Shown: positions 51,161 to 60,392, counted from the first letter of the stretch. The stretch: 64,000 nt of DNA from Polyangium mundeleinium (GCF_028369105.1 NZ_JAQNDO010000001.1:9270501-9334500); one strand, 5' to 3'. Program-made: numbers and translations. Notes: generated by a model not told the origin, from the letters alone.

Positions 51161-52332
51161 CGCGCCACCACGAGCTCACGCGTGGCCGCGCGCGCCGCCT
51201 CGGCCTCGGCAAGGGCCTCCTCTTCGGCGCGCGCGTCACGATCGTTCGTGGCTTCGAGGGGCGTGTCCTCGGCCGTCCGTTCGAGGGCGGCGAGCGCTTC
51301 CGGCGCGACGGTCTCCATCCAGCGTCGCATCGGCGCGTACGTGCGGAGCTCGCGCTTGATCCGCGGGACCTCGCCGGCGCCGGCCGTCTCCGGGGTCGTC
51401 GCGGCGCGCACGGCGTCCACGAGCAGCTCGTCGCGCGCGGAGAGCGGCAGATCGTGCCCGGCCCGCGTGGCGAGCTCCGCGGCGCCCTTCAGATTCCCCT
51501 GCCGGACGCGCGAGAGCAGGCGCACGCGGAAGAGGGCGCGGCTCTTGAACGGGTACGCCGAGGGCAACGAGGCGAGCTCGGCTTCGGCCTCGGCGTGTCG
51601 ATCCATGGCCGCGAGGAGGAAGGCGCGCTCGCTGATCAGATCAGGCATGAGGATGTCGGAGGCCGAGATGCGGATGGTGTACTGCGTGAGCCGCGCGAGG
51701 CCCCGATCGCAGAGGTCGAGGGCGCCCCGAAGATCGCTCCTTTTCTCGGCGACGAGCGCGAGCGCGAGATCGGCCTGCGCGGCGAGGATCGGGAGGCGGC
51801 TCGACGAAAGGCGCTCGAGCGCCGCGCCGCCCGCGGCGAAATCCCCCTTCGCGACGAGGTTCAGCGCGGCGAACAGATCCTTCGACTGCTTGCGCGCCAC
51901 GAAGAACCAGTAGACACGGACGCCGATCAGCACGACGAAGATCGCGAAGACGAGCAGGCCGAGCGGAAGCGTCGGATCCATCGGCTCTGCGTAAAATTCT
52001 TCGTTGCCGCTCCCGCTCTCCGCGCCCGAGGGCGAAAGCACCTGGTAGACAGCGACGAAGAGGGCCACGAGCACAGCCCATAACGCGATGAGCCGGCCGG
52101 CCTTTTGCCGGTTCCTCGCGGGCGCGGCGTTCTTCGCGGCCGCCTTGCGCGCCTCCGCGACGGCCACCTTCGCGGCCTCGGTGGCCTCGGCCGCGGGCAG
52201 CTCGCCGGTCTTGTCGGGCCGCGCGCCGGAGACCTCGACGAACGGCGCGGCCTCGGGCACGACCTGCGCGATCCAGTCGGCGAGCGGCGGCTCCTCGCTG
52301 TCGGCGTCACGCTTGGCGCCCTTGCGATACAC
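51157..52332 (-). CDS. TPR-like membrane protein, downstream part of an apparently frameshifted gene
   Basis: Read from a GTG at 52332, it is 391 residues with two transmembrane helices (about 81-100 and 125-148) and TPR-like helices (about 155-320: LNLVAKGDFAAGGAALERL, AEAEAELASLP). It ends in an Ala/Glu-rich tail. Sensible coding continues upstream of the GTG in this frame only to about 52375, where the neighbouring frame (52376-53081) takes over with the same style of TPR protein. I think the two are one gene split by a one-base indel, true or a sequencing error. Its stop overlaps the porin start. Confidence 0.7.
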   Translation of the reverse strand: MYRKGAKRDADSEEPPLADWIAQVVPEAAPFVEVSGARPDKTGELPAAEATEAAKVAVAEARKAAAKNAAPARNRQKAGRLIALWAVLVALFVAVYQVLSPSGAESGSGNEEFYAEPMDPTLPLGLLVFAIFVVLIGVRVYWFFVARKQSKDLFAALNLVAKGDFAAGGAALERLSSSRLPILAAQADLALALVAEKRSDLRGALDLCDRGLARLTQYTIRISASDILMPDLISERAFLLAAMDRHAEAEAELASLPSAYPFKSRALFRVRLLSRVRQGNLKGAAELATRAGHDLPLSARDELLVDAVRAATTPETAGAGEVPRIKRELRTYAPMRRWMETVAPEALAALERTAEDTPLEATNDRDARAEEEALAEAEAARAATRELVVAR

Positions 52333-53081
52333 GCTCGTCGCGGTCGTCTCCAGCAGCGCAGGAAGGCGCGCACGATCGTGCGCTCGCGGCGATCCGTGGC
52401 GTCGAAGAGCAATTCGTGGTGCGTGACGAGGTGCTCGCGCAAGGCCTCGCGATCGCCCGCGCGTTCGAGCAGGATCGCCTCGGCGAGGGCGACGCGGCCG
52501 AGGCCTTGCGGCAAGGCGTCCGGGCTCTCGCGCACGGCCTCGATGTCCTCGCGCGCGCCCGCGCGATCCCCGCTCGCCGCACGCAAAAAGGCGCGCATGC
52601 CGCGCGCGTTCGCGATCTGCATCCGGGTCTGCGCGCGGTAGAGGACGCCGTGCGGGGACGTGATGCTTCGATCGAGGTGCGCGATCGCCGCCGGAATGTC
52701 GCCCCTGCGCATGCCGATGAGGCCACGCTGCACGGCGGCGACGCAGGCCATGAGCGGATGCGGGCGGCCCTGCTCGGCGTGATCGAGGTGCGCCTCGGCC
52801 TCGGCGAAGCGGCCGCGGTTGATGAGATCAAACGAGGTGTTGAGGATCTGCACGCCCGCGCCGATCCGCCGCCCCATGAGGCCGAGGACGGCGAACAGCC
52901 CGCCGAACACGGCGCAGAGCGGGCCGAGGATCATGATCCCTCCGCTCGTCGTCCCGAACAGGACAAACAGGCCGAGGCTGAAGACGCCCAGGAGCAGGAG
53001 GAGCCCGCCCATGACGACGAGCGTCGTGTGGTAGCGATGTGTCGCGTGACGGGGCAGGTTTTTCGGGGCAGGTGCGCTCAT
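51927..53081 (-). CDS. TPR-like membrane protein, upstream part of the apparently frameshifted gene
   Basis: The ATG at 53081 begins a protein with two hydrophobic helices (LVVMGGLLLLLGVFSLGLFVLF and IMILGPLCAVFGGLFAVLGLM) and TPR-like repeats (FDLINRGRFAEAEAHLDHAEQ; GLIGMRRGDIPAAIAHLDRS), convincing to about residue 236. After about 52375 the frame becomes an Arg/Pro/Ser-rich shadow of the downstream part until its stop at 51927. The true product probably continues in the 51157-52332 frame, giving about 640 residues. The function is unknown. Confidence 0.6.
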   Translation of the reverse strand: MSAPAPKNLPRHATHRYHTTLVVMGGLLLLLGVFSLGLFVLFGTTSGGIMILGPLCAVFGGLFAVLGLMGRRIGAGVQILNTSFDLINRGRFAEAEAHLDHAEQGRPHPLMACVAAVQRGLIGMRRGDIPAAIAHLDRSITSPHGVLYRAQTRMQIANARGMRAFLRAASGDRAGAREDIEAVRESPDALPQGLGRVALAEAILLERAGDREALREHLVTHHELLFDATDRRERTIVRAFLRCWRRPRRACIARAPSVTPTARSRRSPTGSRRSCPRPRRSSRSPARGPTRPASCPRPRPPRPRRWPSRRRARRPRRTPRPRGTGKRPAGSSRYGLCSWPSSSLSTRCFRPRARRAGAATKNFTQSRWIRRFRSACSSSRSSSC

Positions 53082-53143
53082 CGTGGCGGTCGGCGTTTCG
53101 CGGCCCTCCCCGCGGCGCGCCTTCGGCCCCATCCTAAGCCGAG

Positions 53144-53974
53144 ATGGGCCCTGCGATGTTGACGATCCTCGACGGACCGATGGGAACGGAGCTCGCCGCG
53201 CGCGGCGTCCCCACGCCGCCGCCGCTCTGGAGCGCGCTCGCGCTCGATCGAGCGCCGGAGGTCGTGTCGGCAATCCACCACGACTACGCGGCGGCGGGCG
53301 CGACCGTGCACACGGCGAACACGTTCCGAACCAAGCGGAGGAGCGCGGGCGCGCGCTGGGAGGTGCTCGCGCGGAGGGCGGTCGCGCTCGCGCGCGAGGC
53401 TGTGCCGGCGGGGCATCGGATCGCGGGGAGCGTGGCGCCGCTCGAAGATTGTTATCGACCGGATCTCGCCCCGACGAACCCCCGGCCGGAGCACCGCGAG
53501 CTTTGCGAGGTGCTCGCGGACGCGGGGGTGGATCTGATCCTTTGCGAGACGTTCCCGCACGTGGGCGAGGCGCTCGTGGCGGTGGAGGAGGCCGCGCGGA
53601 CGGGTTTGCCCGTGTGGGCGGCGTTCACCGCGGGCCCGGACGCGGATCTGCTGACGCCGGCGGAGGTCCTCGCGGGCGCGCGGGAAGCTGCGGCGCGGGG
53701 CGCGAGCGCCGTGTTGATCAATTGCACGAAGGCGACGCGGACGCGGACATTCGTGGACAAACTTGCGCAGGTGGGAATTCCATTTGGTGTCTATGCCAAT
53801 GCGGGCGCCGTGGAGGAGGGCATGGGCTGGGGAGTGACCACGCGCGGGGCGGAGCTTTATGCGGATCTGGCGGAGGCGTGGATCCAGGCAGGTGCGACGA
53901 TCGTCGGCGGATGCTGCGGGACGAGCCCGCTCCACGTGCGGGCGATCGTCGAGCGGGCGCGCATGATTCGTTGA
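53144..53974 (+). CDS. Homocysteine S-methyltransferase family protein
   Basis: The 276-residue zinc enzyme shows LTILDGPMGTELAARGV, the HTANTF strand, INCTKAT with the first zinc Cys, and VGGCCGTSPLHVRAI with the Cys pair that completes the zinc site. Family members transfer a methyl group, often from S-methylmethionine or betaine, to homocysteine to form methionine. No cobalamin or folate domain is present, so it is not MetH. It starts at the ATG at 53144; a second in-frame ATG 12 bases on is possible. Confidence 0.88.
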   Translation: MGPAMLTILDGPMGTELAARGVPTPPPLWSALALDRAPEVVSAIHHDYAAAGATVHTANTFRTKRRSAGARWEVLARRAVALAREAVPAGHRIAGSVAPLEDCYRPDLAPTNPRPEHRELCEVLADAGVDLILCETFPHVGEALVAVEEAARTGLPVWAAFTAGPDADLLTPAEVLAGAREAAARGASAVLINCTKATRTRTFVDKLAQVGIPFGVYANAGAVEEGMGWGVTTRGAELYADLAEAWIQAGATIVGGCCGTSPLHVRAIVERARMIR

Positions 53975-54065
53975 TGTGACGAATCCTTGGTGGTCGTACC
54001 ATCGCGCAGGCGCGCTCCCATCGGAGGCGCGCCGACGTGGATCCTCTTGCCTTGGAGATATCGCT

Positions 54066-55418
54066 ATGAAATTCCTTCGTGCTCTCGTCTTGTCCCTCCC
54101 CTTCCTCGCCGCGCCCGTCCTGCACGCGGGGGATACGCAGGCGTGTGGCGGCTGCCTGATCGCGCAGTCTGAATCCACGCAGGTCTCGAGCCACCGGATG
54201 ATCCTTTCGATCTCCCAGGATCGCACGACGTTATGGGATCAAATCACCTACGCCGGCGCTCCCTCGTCGTTCGCGTGGGTGCTCCCCATCAAAGGACAGG
54301 TCGAAGTCGGGCTCTCGTCGGACGCGTTGTTCGGGGCGCTGGATCAGACCACGCAGGTGCAGATTTTCTCGCCCACGATCAACTGCCTGCCGCCGGACTG
54401 CGGCGGCGGCTCGGGCGGCCAGGGCGGCGCGGGCGGCGCGGGCGGCCAAGCCGGCGCGGGCGGCGGCGTCGAGGTTATCGCCGAGGAGGTCGTGGGTCCT
54501 TACGCGACCGTACAGCTCAAGTCGTCGGACCCGAACGCGCTGACGGATTGGCTCACGATGAACGGGTACAACATCCCGCCCGACATCGCGCCGGTCATCA
54601 ACACGTACGTGCAAGAGGGGTTCGATTTCCTCGCGCTCAAGCTCGTGCCCGGCCAGGGCGTCAACGCGATGCGCCCCGTGCGCGTCACCGTGCCCGGCGC
54701 GTCGCTCTCGCTGCCGCTGCGCATGGTCGCGGCAGGGACGGGCGCCACGACCCCGATCACCTTGTGGGTCCTCGGGGAAGGCCGGTACGAGCCGAAGAAC
54801 TTTCCGCGCTTCGAGATCAAGACCTCGGATCTCGTGTGGAACTGGGACACGCAGGCGAGCAACTACAAGCAGATCCGGCAAGACGCCTTCGACACGTCCG
54901 GCGGCAAGGTCTGGCTGATCGAGGCGGCCGAGCCCCTCTCGCGATTCAACATCGAGGAGCCTCTGCTTTCCACGGCCGAGTTCGACCCGTCGAACAGCGG
55001 GTATGGCGGGGATCCCGCGGGGCCGACCGCGAAGGAGGAGTGCCTCGCCGACCTCGACAAACTGTACGGCTCCATCGAGTCGGTCTGGGTGACGCGTATG
55101 TACGCCGAGCTTGCGCGCACGGCGCTCGCGACCGATCTCGTCGTGGGCGCGGCGGCCCAGCAGCAGAGCGTCACGCGTTCGTTCGAGGCCACGAAGACGA
55201 CGGGCACGCCCCCGGCTTGCCCGCCTCCGCCGCCGTGGTGCGAAGGCGGATCCGGGGGCTCGGGAGCCTCCGGAGGCGCGAATGGCTCCGGAGGCGCCGG
55301 CAACACGGACAGCGGCGGAGGATGCGCCGTCGGCGGGGAATCGAGCTTGCCCGGAGCGCTCGCGCTCGTCGGCGGCGCCGCGCTCGTGGTCGCCGCGCGT
55401 CGGCGCCGTCGTCGCTGA
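54066..55418 (+). CDS. DUF2330-type secreted protein with MYXO-CTERM-like tail
   Basis: The ATG at 54066 (GGAGA upstream) gives 450 residues with a cleavable signal peptide (VLHAG). The start of the mature part, ACGGCLIAQSESTQVSSHRMILSIS, and YAGAPSSFAWVLPIKG match the DUF2330 family. Two Gly-rich linkers (about 117-138 and 395-420) interrupt the chain. It ends with GGGCAVGG, a hydrophobic helix and an Arg cluster, the MYXO-CTERM pattern for surface sorting. The function of DUF2330 is unknown. Confidence 0.85.
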   Translation: MKFLRALVLSLPFLAAPVLHAGDTQACGGCLIAQSESTQVSSHRMILSISQDRTTLWDQITYAGAPSSFAWVLPIKGQVEVGLSSDALFGALDQTTQVQIFSPTINCLPPDCGGGSGGQGGAGGAGGQAGAGGGVEVIAEEVVGPYATVQLKSSDPNALTDWLTMNGYNIPPDIAPVINTYVQEGFDFLALKLVPGQGVNAMRPVRVTVPGASLSLPLRMVAAGTGATTPITLWVLGEGRYEPKNFPRFEIKTSDLVWNWDTQASNYKQIRQDAFDTSGGKVWLIEAAEPLSRFNIEEPLLSTAEFDPSNSGYGGDPAGPTAKEECLADLDKLYGSIESVWVTRMYAELARTALATDLVVGAAAQQQSVTRSFEATKTTGTPPACPPPPPWCEGGSGGSGASGGANGSGGAGNTDSGGGCAVGGESSLPGALALVGGAALVVAARRRRRR

Positions 55419-55427
55419 GAGACGCCG

Positions 55428-56663
55428 TCAAACCCGTTCGAGGATCGTGGCGATGCCCTGACCGCCGCCGATGCACAAGGTGACGAGCGCGGTCTGCTCG
55501 TTGCGGCGTTCGAGCTCGTCGAGCGCCGTGCCGAGGAGCATCGCGCCCGTCGCGCCGAGCGGGTGGCCGAGCGCGATCGAGCCGCCGTTGACGTTCACGC
55601 GATCCGGGTCGATCCCGAGCGCGCGCGTCGTTTGCAGGACGACGCCCGCGAAGGCCTCGTTGATCTCCCACAGGTCGATGTCCCGCGCGTCCATCCCCGC
55701 GGCGCGCAGTGCCTTCAGGCTCGCGGGCGCCGGCCCCGTGAGCATGAGCAAGGGCTCGGTGCCGACGCTCGCCATCGCGAGGATCCGGGCGCGCGGCTTC
55801 ACGCCTTTCGCCTTCACGTACCGCTCCGACGCGAGCACCACCGCGGCCGCGCCGTCGACGATGCCGCTCGAATTGCCGGCCGTGTGGACGTGCCGGATCT
55901 CCTTCGCGTGCGGGTACGCCGCGAGCGCGATCTGATCGAGCGTCTCACCGTTCGGACCGGCCGGCGCGTTCCCGAGCGCGACGAACGCGGGCTCGAGCGC
56001 GGCGAGCCCCTCGGCCGTGGTGTTCGGCCGCGGGAACTCGTCCTTCGCGAGCAGCGCCGCGCCCGTCTCGGGATCCGTCACCGGGATCAACGAGCGTGCG
56101 AAGCGCTTCTCCTCGATGGCGCGCGCCGCGTTCTTTTGCGAGCGCAGCGCCACGCCGTCGATCTCCTCGCGCGTAAAACCTTCCAGCGTGGCGATCAGGT
56201 CGGCGCTGATGCCTTGCGGGACCTGGAACACGCGCTTGCGGAGCTGCGTGTTGCCGCCGTCCTGCCCGCCGCCGTCGGAGCCCATGGGGACACGCGACAT
56301 GCTCTCCACGCCGCCGGCGACCACGAGGTCCATCGCGCCCGAGCCGACCGCCATGGCGCCGAAGTTGACCGCCTGGAGACCCGAGGCGCAGAAGCGGTTG
56401 AGCGAGACGCCTGGGATCTCGTCAGGCCACCCTGCCGCGAGCACGGCGTTGCGGGCGAGGTTCGCGCCTTGCTCGCCGACCTGCGAAACGATGCCCGCCA
56501 TCACGTCCTCCACCTCGCGCGGATCGAAGCCCGCGCGCTGCGGGAGCGCCCGGAGCACCTGCGCGAAGAGCTCCTGCGGGTGGACGCTCGTCAGCGCCCC
56601 CTTCCCCAGCTTGCCCCGACCTCGCGGCGTCCGTGCGGCGTCGATGATGTAGCTCGTGCCCAT
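55428..56663 (-). CDS. Acetyl-CoA C-acyltransferase (thiolase)
   Basis: The 411-residue thiolase has the nucleophile Cys92 (NRFCASGLQ), the GHPLGATG His loop and the second catalytic Cys in LCIGGGQG. Sequence such as NEAFAGV supports the degradative FadA-like class. It cleaves 3-ketoacyl-CoA in beta-oxidation. GAAAGGAACG precedes the ATG at 56663. The promoter overlaps a TetR-type palindrome (56682-56709), and a divergent tetR gene lies 166 bases away, so acyl-CoA-responsive repression is likely. Confidence 0.93.
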   Translation of the reverse strand: MGTSYIIDAARTPRGRGKLGKGALTSVHPQELFAQVLRALPQRAGFDPREVEDVMAGIVSQVGEQGANLARNAVLAAGWPDEIPGVSLNRFCASGLQAVNFGAMAVGSGAMDLVVAGGVESMSRVPMGSDGGGQDGGNTQLRKRVFQVPQGISADLIATLEGFTREEIDGVALRSQKNAARAIEEKRFARSLIPVTDPETGAALLAKDEFPRPNTTAEGLAALEPAFVALGNAPAGPNGETLDQIALAAYPHAKEIRHVHTAGNSSGIVDGAAAVVLASERYVKAKGVKPRARILAMASVGTEPLLMLTGPAPASLKALRAAGMDARDIDLWEINEAFAGVVLQTTRALGIDPDRVNVNGGSIALGHPLGATGAMLLGTALDELERRNEQTALVTLCIGGGQGIATILERV

Positions 56664-56681
56664 GATGATCGTTCCTTTCGT

Positions 56682-56709
56682 ATGACGTTCATCATATGAT
56701 TATCGTCAT
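56682..56709. promoter_or_regulatory. Palindromic operator overlapping the thiolase promoter
   Basis: The 28-bp imperfect palindrome, ATGACGTTCATCAT then ATGATTATCGTCAT, has 12 of 14 paired positions and a central CATATG. It lies just before the thiolase start. On the minus strand TTGACA (56721-56716) is a -35, with TATGAT/CATATG as -10 candidates inside the palindrome. It has the same layout as the site at 56799. Confidence 0.7.
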
Positions 56710-56798
56710 GCGACCTGTCAAGCGGGGCCCTGGGGAGATCCATGGTCGCCGCCGTCCTCGCTGACGGCCGGTCGCTCGTTTCCTGCCCATCGAGTTGA

Positions 56799-56828
56799 CA
56801 TGATGGATGTCATATGACATCCATCATG
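56799..56828. promoter_or_regulatory. Perfect 30-bp palindrome directly before tetR
   Basis: CATGATGGATGTCAT is followed without a gap by its exact reverse complement, with a central CATATG. It ends one base before the tetR ATG at 56830, and a -35-like TTGACA lies at its left edge (56795). Its placement implies autorepression, probably by the TetR protein itself. Confidence 0.8.
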
Positions 56829-56829
56829 C

Positions 56830-57447
56830 ATGAAGAAGGAGCCCCTCTCCAAGGCCGAGCGCTGGGAGCGCACGCACGAAACGCTGCGGCTCACGGCCGC
56901 GCGCCTCTTGCGCACGCGAGGCCTCCGGCTGCCGTCGGTGGCCGACGTCATGAAGGGCGCGAAGCTGACGGTCGGCGGCTTTTACGGGCACTGGGAGAGC
57001 AAGGAGGCGCTCTTCGAAGAGGCCCTGCGTGACGCGCTGCGGAGCAACTGGTCCGAACTCGTGCAGCAATCGCGCGGGGAGACGGCGAAGGAGCGGCTCA
57101 CGTGGATCCTGCGCCGCTACCTCTCCCGCTCGCATCGCGACAACCCTGAAGCCGGCTGCCCGCTGCCTTCCTCGCTCAGCGACATCTCCGTGCTCGGCGC
57201 GCCGTACCAGAAGGCGTTCGCCGAGGAGGTCGAGCACCTCGCCGCGGAGCTCGGCGAGATCGCCGGGCCGATCGGCGGCAAGCAGCTCGTGCTCGGGCTC
57301 TTCGCCTTGATGGTCGGCGGCCTGAGCCTGGCCCGCGCCACGGAGGGGACGCCGCTCTCGGACTCCATTCTCGCAGCGAGCCGCGCGCTCGCCTACGCCG
57401 CCCTCGATCGCGCCGAGCAAAAGGCCTCGGAGAAGGACGAACCATGA
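56830..57447 (+). CDS. TetR-family transcriptional regulator
   Basis: The 205-residue protein has an N-terminal TetR helix-turn-helix (about 17-62) with TARLLRTRGLRLPSVADVM and VGGFYGHWESKEALF. A helical ligand domain follows, including CPLPSSLSDI as in AcrR/NemR-like members. The start follows the 30-bp palindrome, and a thioesterase gene overlaps its stop. Divergence from a thiolase suggests it senses acyl-CoA or a fatty acid. Confidence 0.92.
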   Translation: MKKEPLSKAERWERTHETLRLTAARLLRTRGLRLPSVADVMKGAKLTVGGFYGHWESKEALFEEALRDALRSNWSELVQQSRGETAKERLTWILRRYLSRSHRDNPEAGCPLPSSLSDISVLGAPYQKAFAEEVEHLAAELGEIAGPIGGKQLVLGLFALMVGGLSLARATEGTPLSDSILAASRALAYAALDRAEQKASEKDEP

Positions 57448-57896
57448 CGACGACCGAAGAGACTCCCTGGTTGAAGAAGATGCGCGCGATCCTGAAAGGC
57501 GCCGAGCCGCCGCCGATCGCCAAGCTGATCGGCTTCGAGCTCGTCGACGTCGGCCCAGGCTCGGCAATCTTTACGCTGGTCGGTGATCCGAGCCGGCACG
57601 CGAATCCGATGGGCACGATGCACGGCGGCGTGCTGGTCGATCTCGGCGACGCCGCGATGGGCTTTGCCATGGCGAGCACGCTCGGCGAGGGCGAGAGCTT
57701 TACGACGGTGGAGCTCAAAGCAAATTATTTCAAACCCGTATGGACGGCCCGCCTGCGCGCGGAGGCGCGGATGGTGAAGCGGTCGCGATCGCTCGGGTAT
57801 ATCGAGTGCGATATCGTGGACGAGGAGAAAGCGCTGGTGTGCCGGCTGGCCAGCACGTGCATGGTGCTGCGCGGCGAAGCGGCGACCGGTCGCTGA
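57444..57896 (+). CDS. PaaI-family acyl-CoA thioesterase
   Basis: The 150-residue hotdog protein overlaps the tetR stop (ATGA). HANPMGTMHGGVLVDLGDAAMGFA holds the HGG motif and catalytic Asp of the PaaI/YbgC-like group; later strands follow the family (FTTVELKANYFKPVW). It would hydrolyse acyl-CoA intermediates. It is co-transcribed with tetR, opposite the thiolase, forming a small fatty-acyl module. Confidence 0.92.
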   Translation: MTTTEETPWLKKMRAILKGAEPPPIAKLIGFELVDVGPGSAIFTLVGDPSRHANPMGTMHGGVLVDLGDAAMGFAMASTLGEGESFTTVELKANYFKPVWTARLRAEARMVKRSRSLGYIECDIVDEEKALVCRLASTCMVLRGEAATGR

Positions 57897-57924
57897 CCGG
57901 ATTCCGCCGCGCCACGCGCCTACG

Positions 57925-58878
57925 TCATTCGCATCCGATGCGGGTCTTGGCGAGGGCCACGTCGTCGAACCACAGGTTCATTTCCTGCCCGGCATAACTC
58001 TCCCACCCGAGCTTCAGGTCCGTGAGCTTCGGCTTCCAGCCCGGCTTCTGCGTGAGCCATTGCTGATCGACGTCGGGCGTCGGGGTGCCGTCGATGACGA
58101 GGCCCGCGACGTCGATCCCGTCGACCCAGGTCCGGATCGCGCCCGCGGCGCCGTCGACCTGGAACTCGACGCAGCGCCATTGATCCGCCGTGAGCGGGAC
58201 GCTCATCCCGATGCCGGTGGGGCTGAGCGAGGGCAAGGTCGCGTCGTCGGATTCGCGGTTCCACATGAGGATCTTGCTCTGGCCGCCCATGCGGAGATCC
58301 TTGTTGTTGTCGTTCGTGTCCCGCATGGTCATAAACGTCGTGTGGCCGTCGCCCTGCGCAGCCGACATGCGCATGTAGAAGCGGCCATAGAAGACGTCGC
58401 CGAGCTCCGCGAACGCCGCCGTGTGAGAAATGAAGACGTGGTCGCAATAGGTGCCCTTGCCCGTCACGAGCACCGAGTTCTTGCCGCTGTGCGCGTGCGT
58501 CGTGTCGACGGCGATCGTGCCCGCGCCCATGCAGTTCGGGCTGACGACCGCCCAGCGCGCGGGATCCGGCGCTTGGCCGGCCGTCGCGGCCTCGAAATCG
58601 TCACAAAGGGGCAAACCCGTGCAATTGAACGCGCTGCCCCCCGCGCCGCCCGCGCCGCCCATTCCGCCGACGCCGCCCGTTCCGCCGCTCGCGGAGCTCG
58701 AACTCGACGTGGACATCCCCCCCTCGCCGCCCTGCCCTCCGCCGCCGGCCTGGCCGCCGTTCCCGCCCTGACCACCACCCGCCGCGCCGGATCCGCCTTC
58801 TCCCTCGTCGCAGGCAATCAGGGGGATGGCGAGGATGAGGGAGAGAAACACGTGAGGAAGCATCGTTCGTAGGTTCAT
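57925..58878 (-). CDS. Secreted lipoprotein with Cip1-like jelly-roll domain
   Basis: The 317-residue product has a lipobox (LIACD, Cys23) and a Gly/Ser linker (about 26-82). A beta-jelly-roll-like domain follows: CDDFEAATAGQAPDPARW, HSGKNSVLVTG, YGRFYMRM, WRCVEFQVDG and MNLWFDDVALAK. It resembles the Cip1-like core domain, related to polysaccharide-lyase/lectin folds. A role in binding or cutting surface or plant polysaccharides is plausible. The family call comes from pattern memory and is moderately sure. Confidence 0.72.
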   Translation of the reverse strand: MNLRTMLPHVFLSLILAIPLIACDEGEGGSGAAGGGQGGNGGQAGGGGQGGEGGMSTSSSSSASGGTGGVGGMGGAGGAGGSAFNCTGLPLCDDFEAATAGQAPDPARWAVVSPNCMGAGTIAVDTTHAHSGKNSVLVTGKGTYCDHVFISHTAAFAELGDVFYGRFYMRMSAAQGDGHTTFMTMRDTNDNNKDLRMGGQSKILMWNRESDDATLPSLSPTGIGMSVPLTADQWRCVEFQVDGAAGAIRTWVDGIDVAGLVIDGTPTPDVDQQWLTQKPGWKPKLTDLKLGWESYAGQEMNLWFDDVALAKTRIGCE

Positions 58879-58979
58879 CAGGGCTGCCTACCAGGGTTTC
58901 CCCGAGCAAGCGAGGCCGCCGGACGTACTGAACATTTGCTCATTGCCAACGGTCGGACCGTCGTCTACCGTGGCCCCGC

Positions 58980-60392
58980 TTGATCGGCGAGACCCTGGGC
59001 CAGAAGTACAAGCTCATGTCCCTGCTCGGGCGCGGGGGAATGGGCGCCGTTTACGAGGCCGCGCACACCGAGACGGGCGCGCGGGTCGCCGTGAAGGTGC
59101 TCCATCACCACCTCGCCGAGGGCGAAGGGCTGCGGCGCTTTCGTCGGGAGGCGCAGGCGGTTTCGCGGATGCAGAGCCCGCACATCGTCCGCATCCTGGA
59201 TACCGGGACGGACGAGCCGAGTGGAACGCTCTATCTCGTAACGGAGCTGCTCGAAGGCGAGGACCTGCAGCGGCTCATCGACCGGATCGGCACGCTTTCG
59301 CTGCGCGGCGCTCTCGGAATCACGAGCCAGATCCTCCGCGGGCTCGCCGCCGCCCACGCGGCGCGTGTCGTGCACCGCGATATCAAGCCGGCAAACCTGT
59401 TCCTGGCCCGCGGGCCCAATGGCACGCTGACGGTAAAAATCCTCGATTTCGGCATTGCAAAGGTCCGTGCCGAGCCCCTCGGCCTCGGGCAGACGACGGA
59501 CCTGACGGCCACCGGGAATCTGCTCGGCTCGCCGCTCTACATGTCGCCGGAGCAGGTGCAAAACAGCCGCGACGTCGATCATCGGACGGATCTGTGGTCG
59601 CTCGGGTGCGTGCTTTACGCGGCGCTCGCCGGGCGGGCGCCCCATCAACACCTTTCGTCGATCGGGCAGCTCCTCGTGGCCATTTGCGTGACGCCCGCGA
59701 GGCCGCTCGTGGAGGTCGCGCCGTGGGTGCCCGCCGATGTGGCCGAGCTCGTCGCGCGCGCGCTCGCCATTCCCGCGGAATCACGGCCGCAAAGTGCCGA
59801 GGCGATGCTCTCGGAGCTCGCGCGATTCGTTTCGCCCGACGAGACGCTCCGGGAGGATCTGCTTGCGACCGGCGAGAGGCGCGGGGGGGCCGCTTCGAGC
59901 ACGCCGCCGAGCACGCCTTCATCGATGTCGACGCCGCGGTTTGTCGTGCCGCCCCCCTCGGAGCGGCCCCTTCGTGGCGACGAGCCGACGGAATTCGCGG
60001 GATCCGTCGCGGATCTGGTGCCCTCGGAGGGCCCGCGGTCGGCCGCGCGGTCGGCGGTGCCAAAGCTGCCGACGCGCGTGGGGAGCCGGCACGTGACGGT
60101 GGATCCGCGTCGATTCTTGGGGGAGCAGAGCGAGCTCTGGACGCTCTCCCTCGACGTCCACCCCAATCTTTCGAGCTTGATCGCGCGAATCTGGAAAGCC
60201 ATGCGTCGCGCCGGCGTGAAGGTGCCCCCGATGACGTACGGAAAAGAGTGGATCCTGTTCGAGCCGCGGACGAAGCGGTTCGTCGAGGACGACGTCTGCG
60301 AAGGCGGAGCGCGTTTGTCCCTGGAAGCCGCAGGGATCCGGCCGGGTGCGGTGCTCTGGGTGATGACGCCCGAGGGGCGTGGGACGGCGTGA
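58980..60392 (+). CDS. Ser/Thr protein kinase with C-terminal ubiquitin-like (YukD/EsaB-like) domain
   Basis: Translation probably starts at the TTG at 58980 (470 residues). The kinase domain (about 10-275) has GRGGMGAVYEA, Lys39, HRDIKPANLF (Asp134), DFG Asp156 and SPLYMSPEQ. A disordered Ser/Pro linker (about 300-375) follows. The last about 85 residues (WTLSLDVHPNLSSLIARIW, then YGKEWILFE and LEAAGIRPGAVLWVM) resemble the ubiquitin fold of YukD/EsaB proteins. No transmembrane segment is visible, so it is cytoplasmic. The C-terminal call is inference from the pattern. Confidence 0.85.
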   Translation: MIGETLGQKYKLMSLLGRGGMGAVYEAAHTETGARVAVKVLHHHLAEGEGLRRFRREAQAVSRMQSPHIVRILDTGTDEPSGTLYLVTELLEGEDLQRLIDRIGTLSLRGALGITSQILRGLAAAHAARVVHRDIKPANLFLARGPNGTLTVKILDFGIAKVRAEPLGLGQTTDLTATGNLLGSPLYMSPEQVQNSRDVDHRTDLWSLGCVLYAALAGRAPHQHLSSIGQLLVAICVTPARPLVEVAPWVPADVAELVARALAIPAESRPQSAEAMLSELARFVSPDETLREDLLATGERRGGAASSTPPSTPSSMSTPRFVVPPPSERPLRGDEPTEFAGSVADLVPSEGPRSAARSAVPKLPTRVGSRHVTVDPRRFLGEQSELWTLSLDVHPNLSSLIARIWKAMRRAGVKVPPMTYGKEWILFEPRTKRFVEDDVCEGGARLSLEAAGIRPGAVLWVMTPEGRGTA

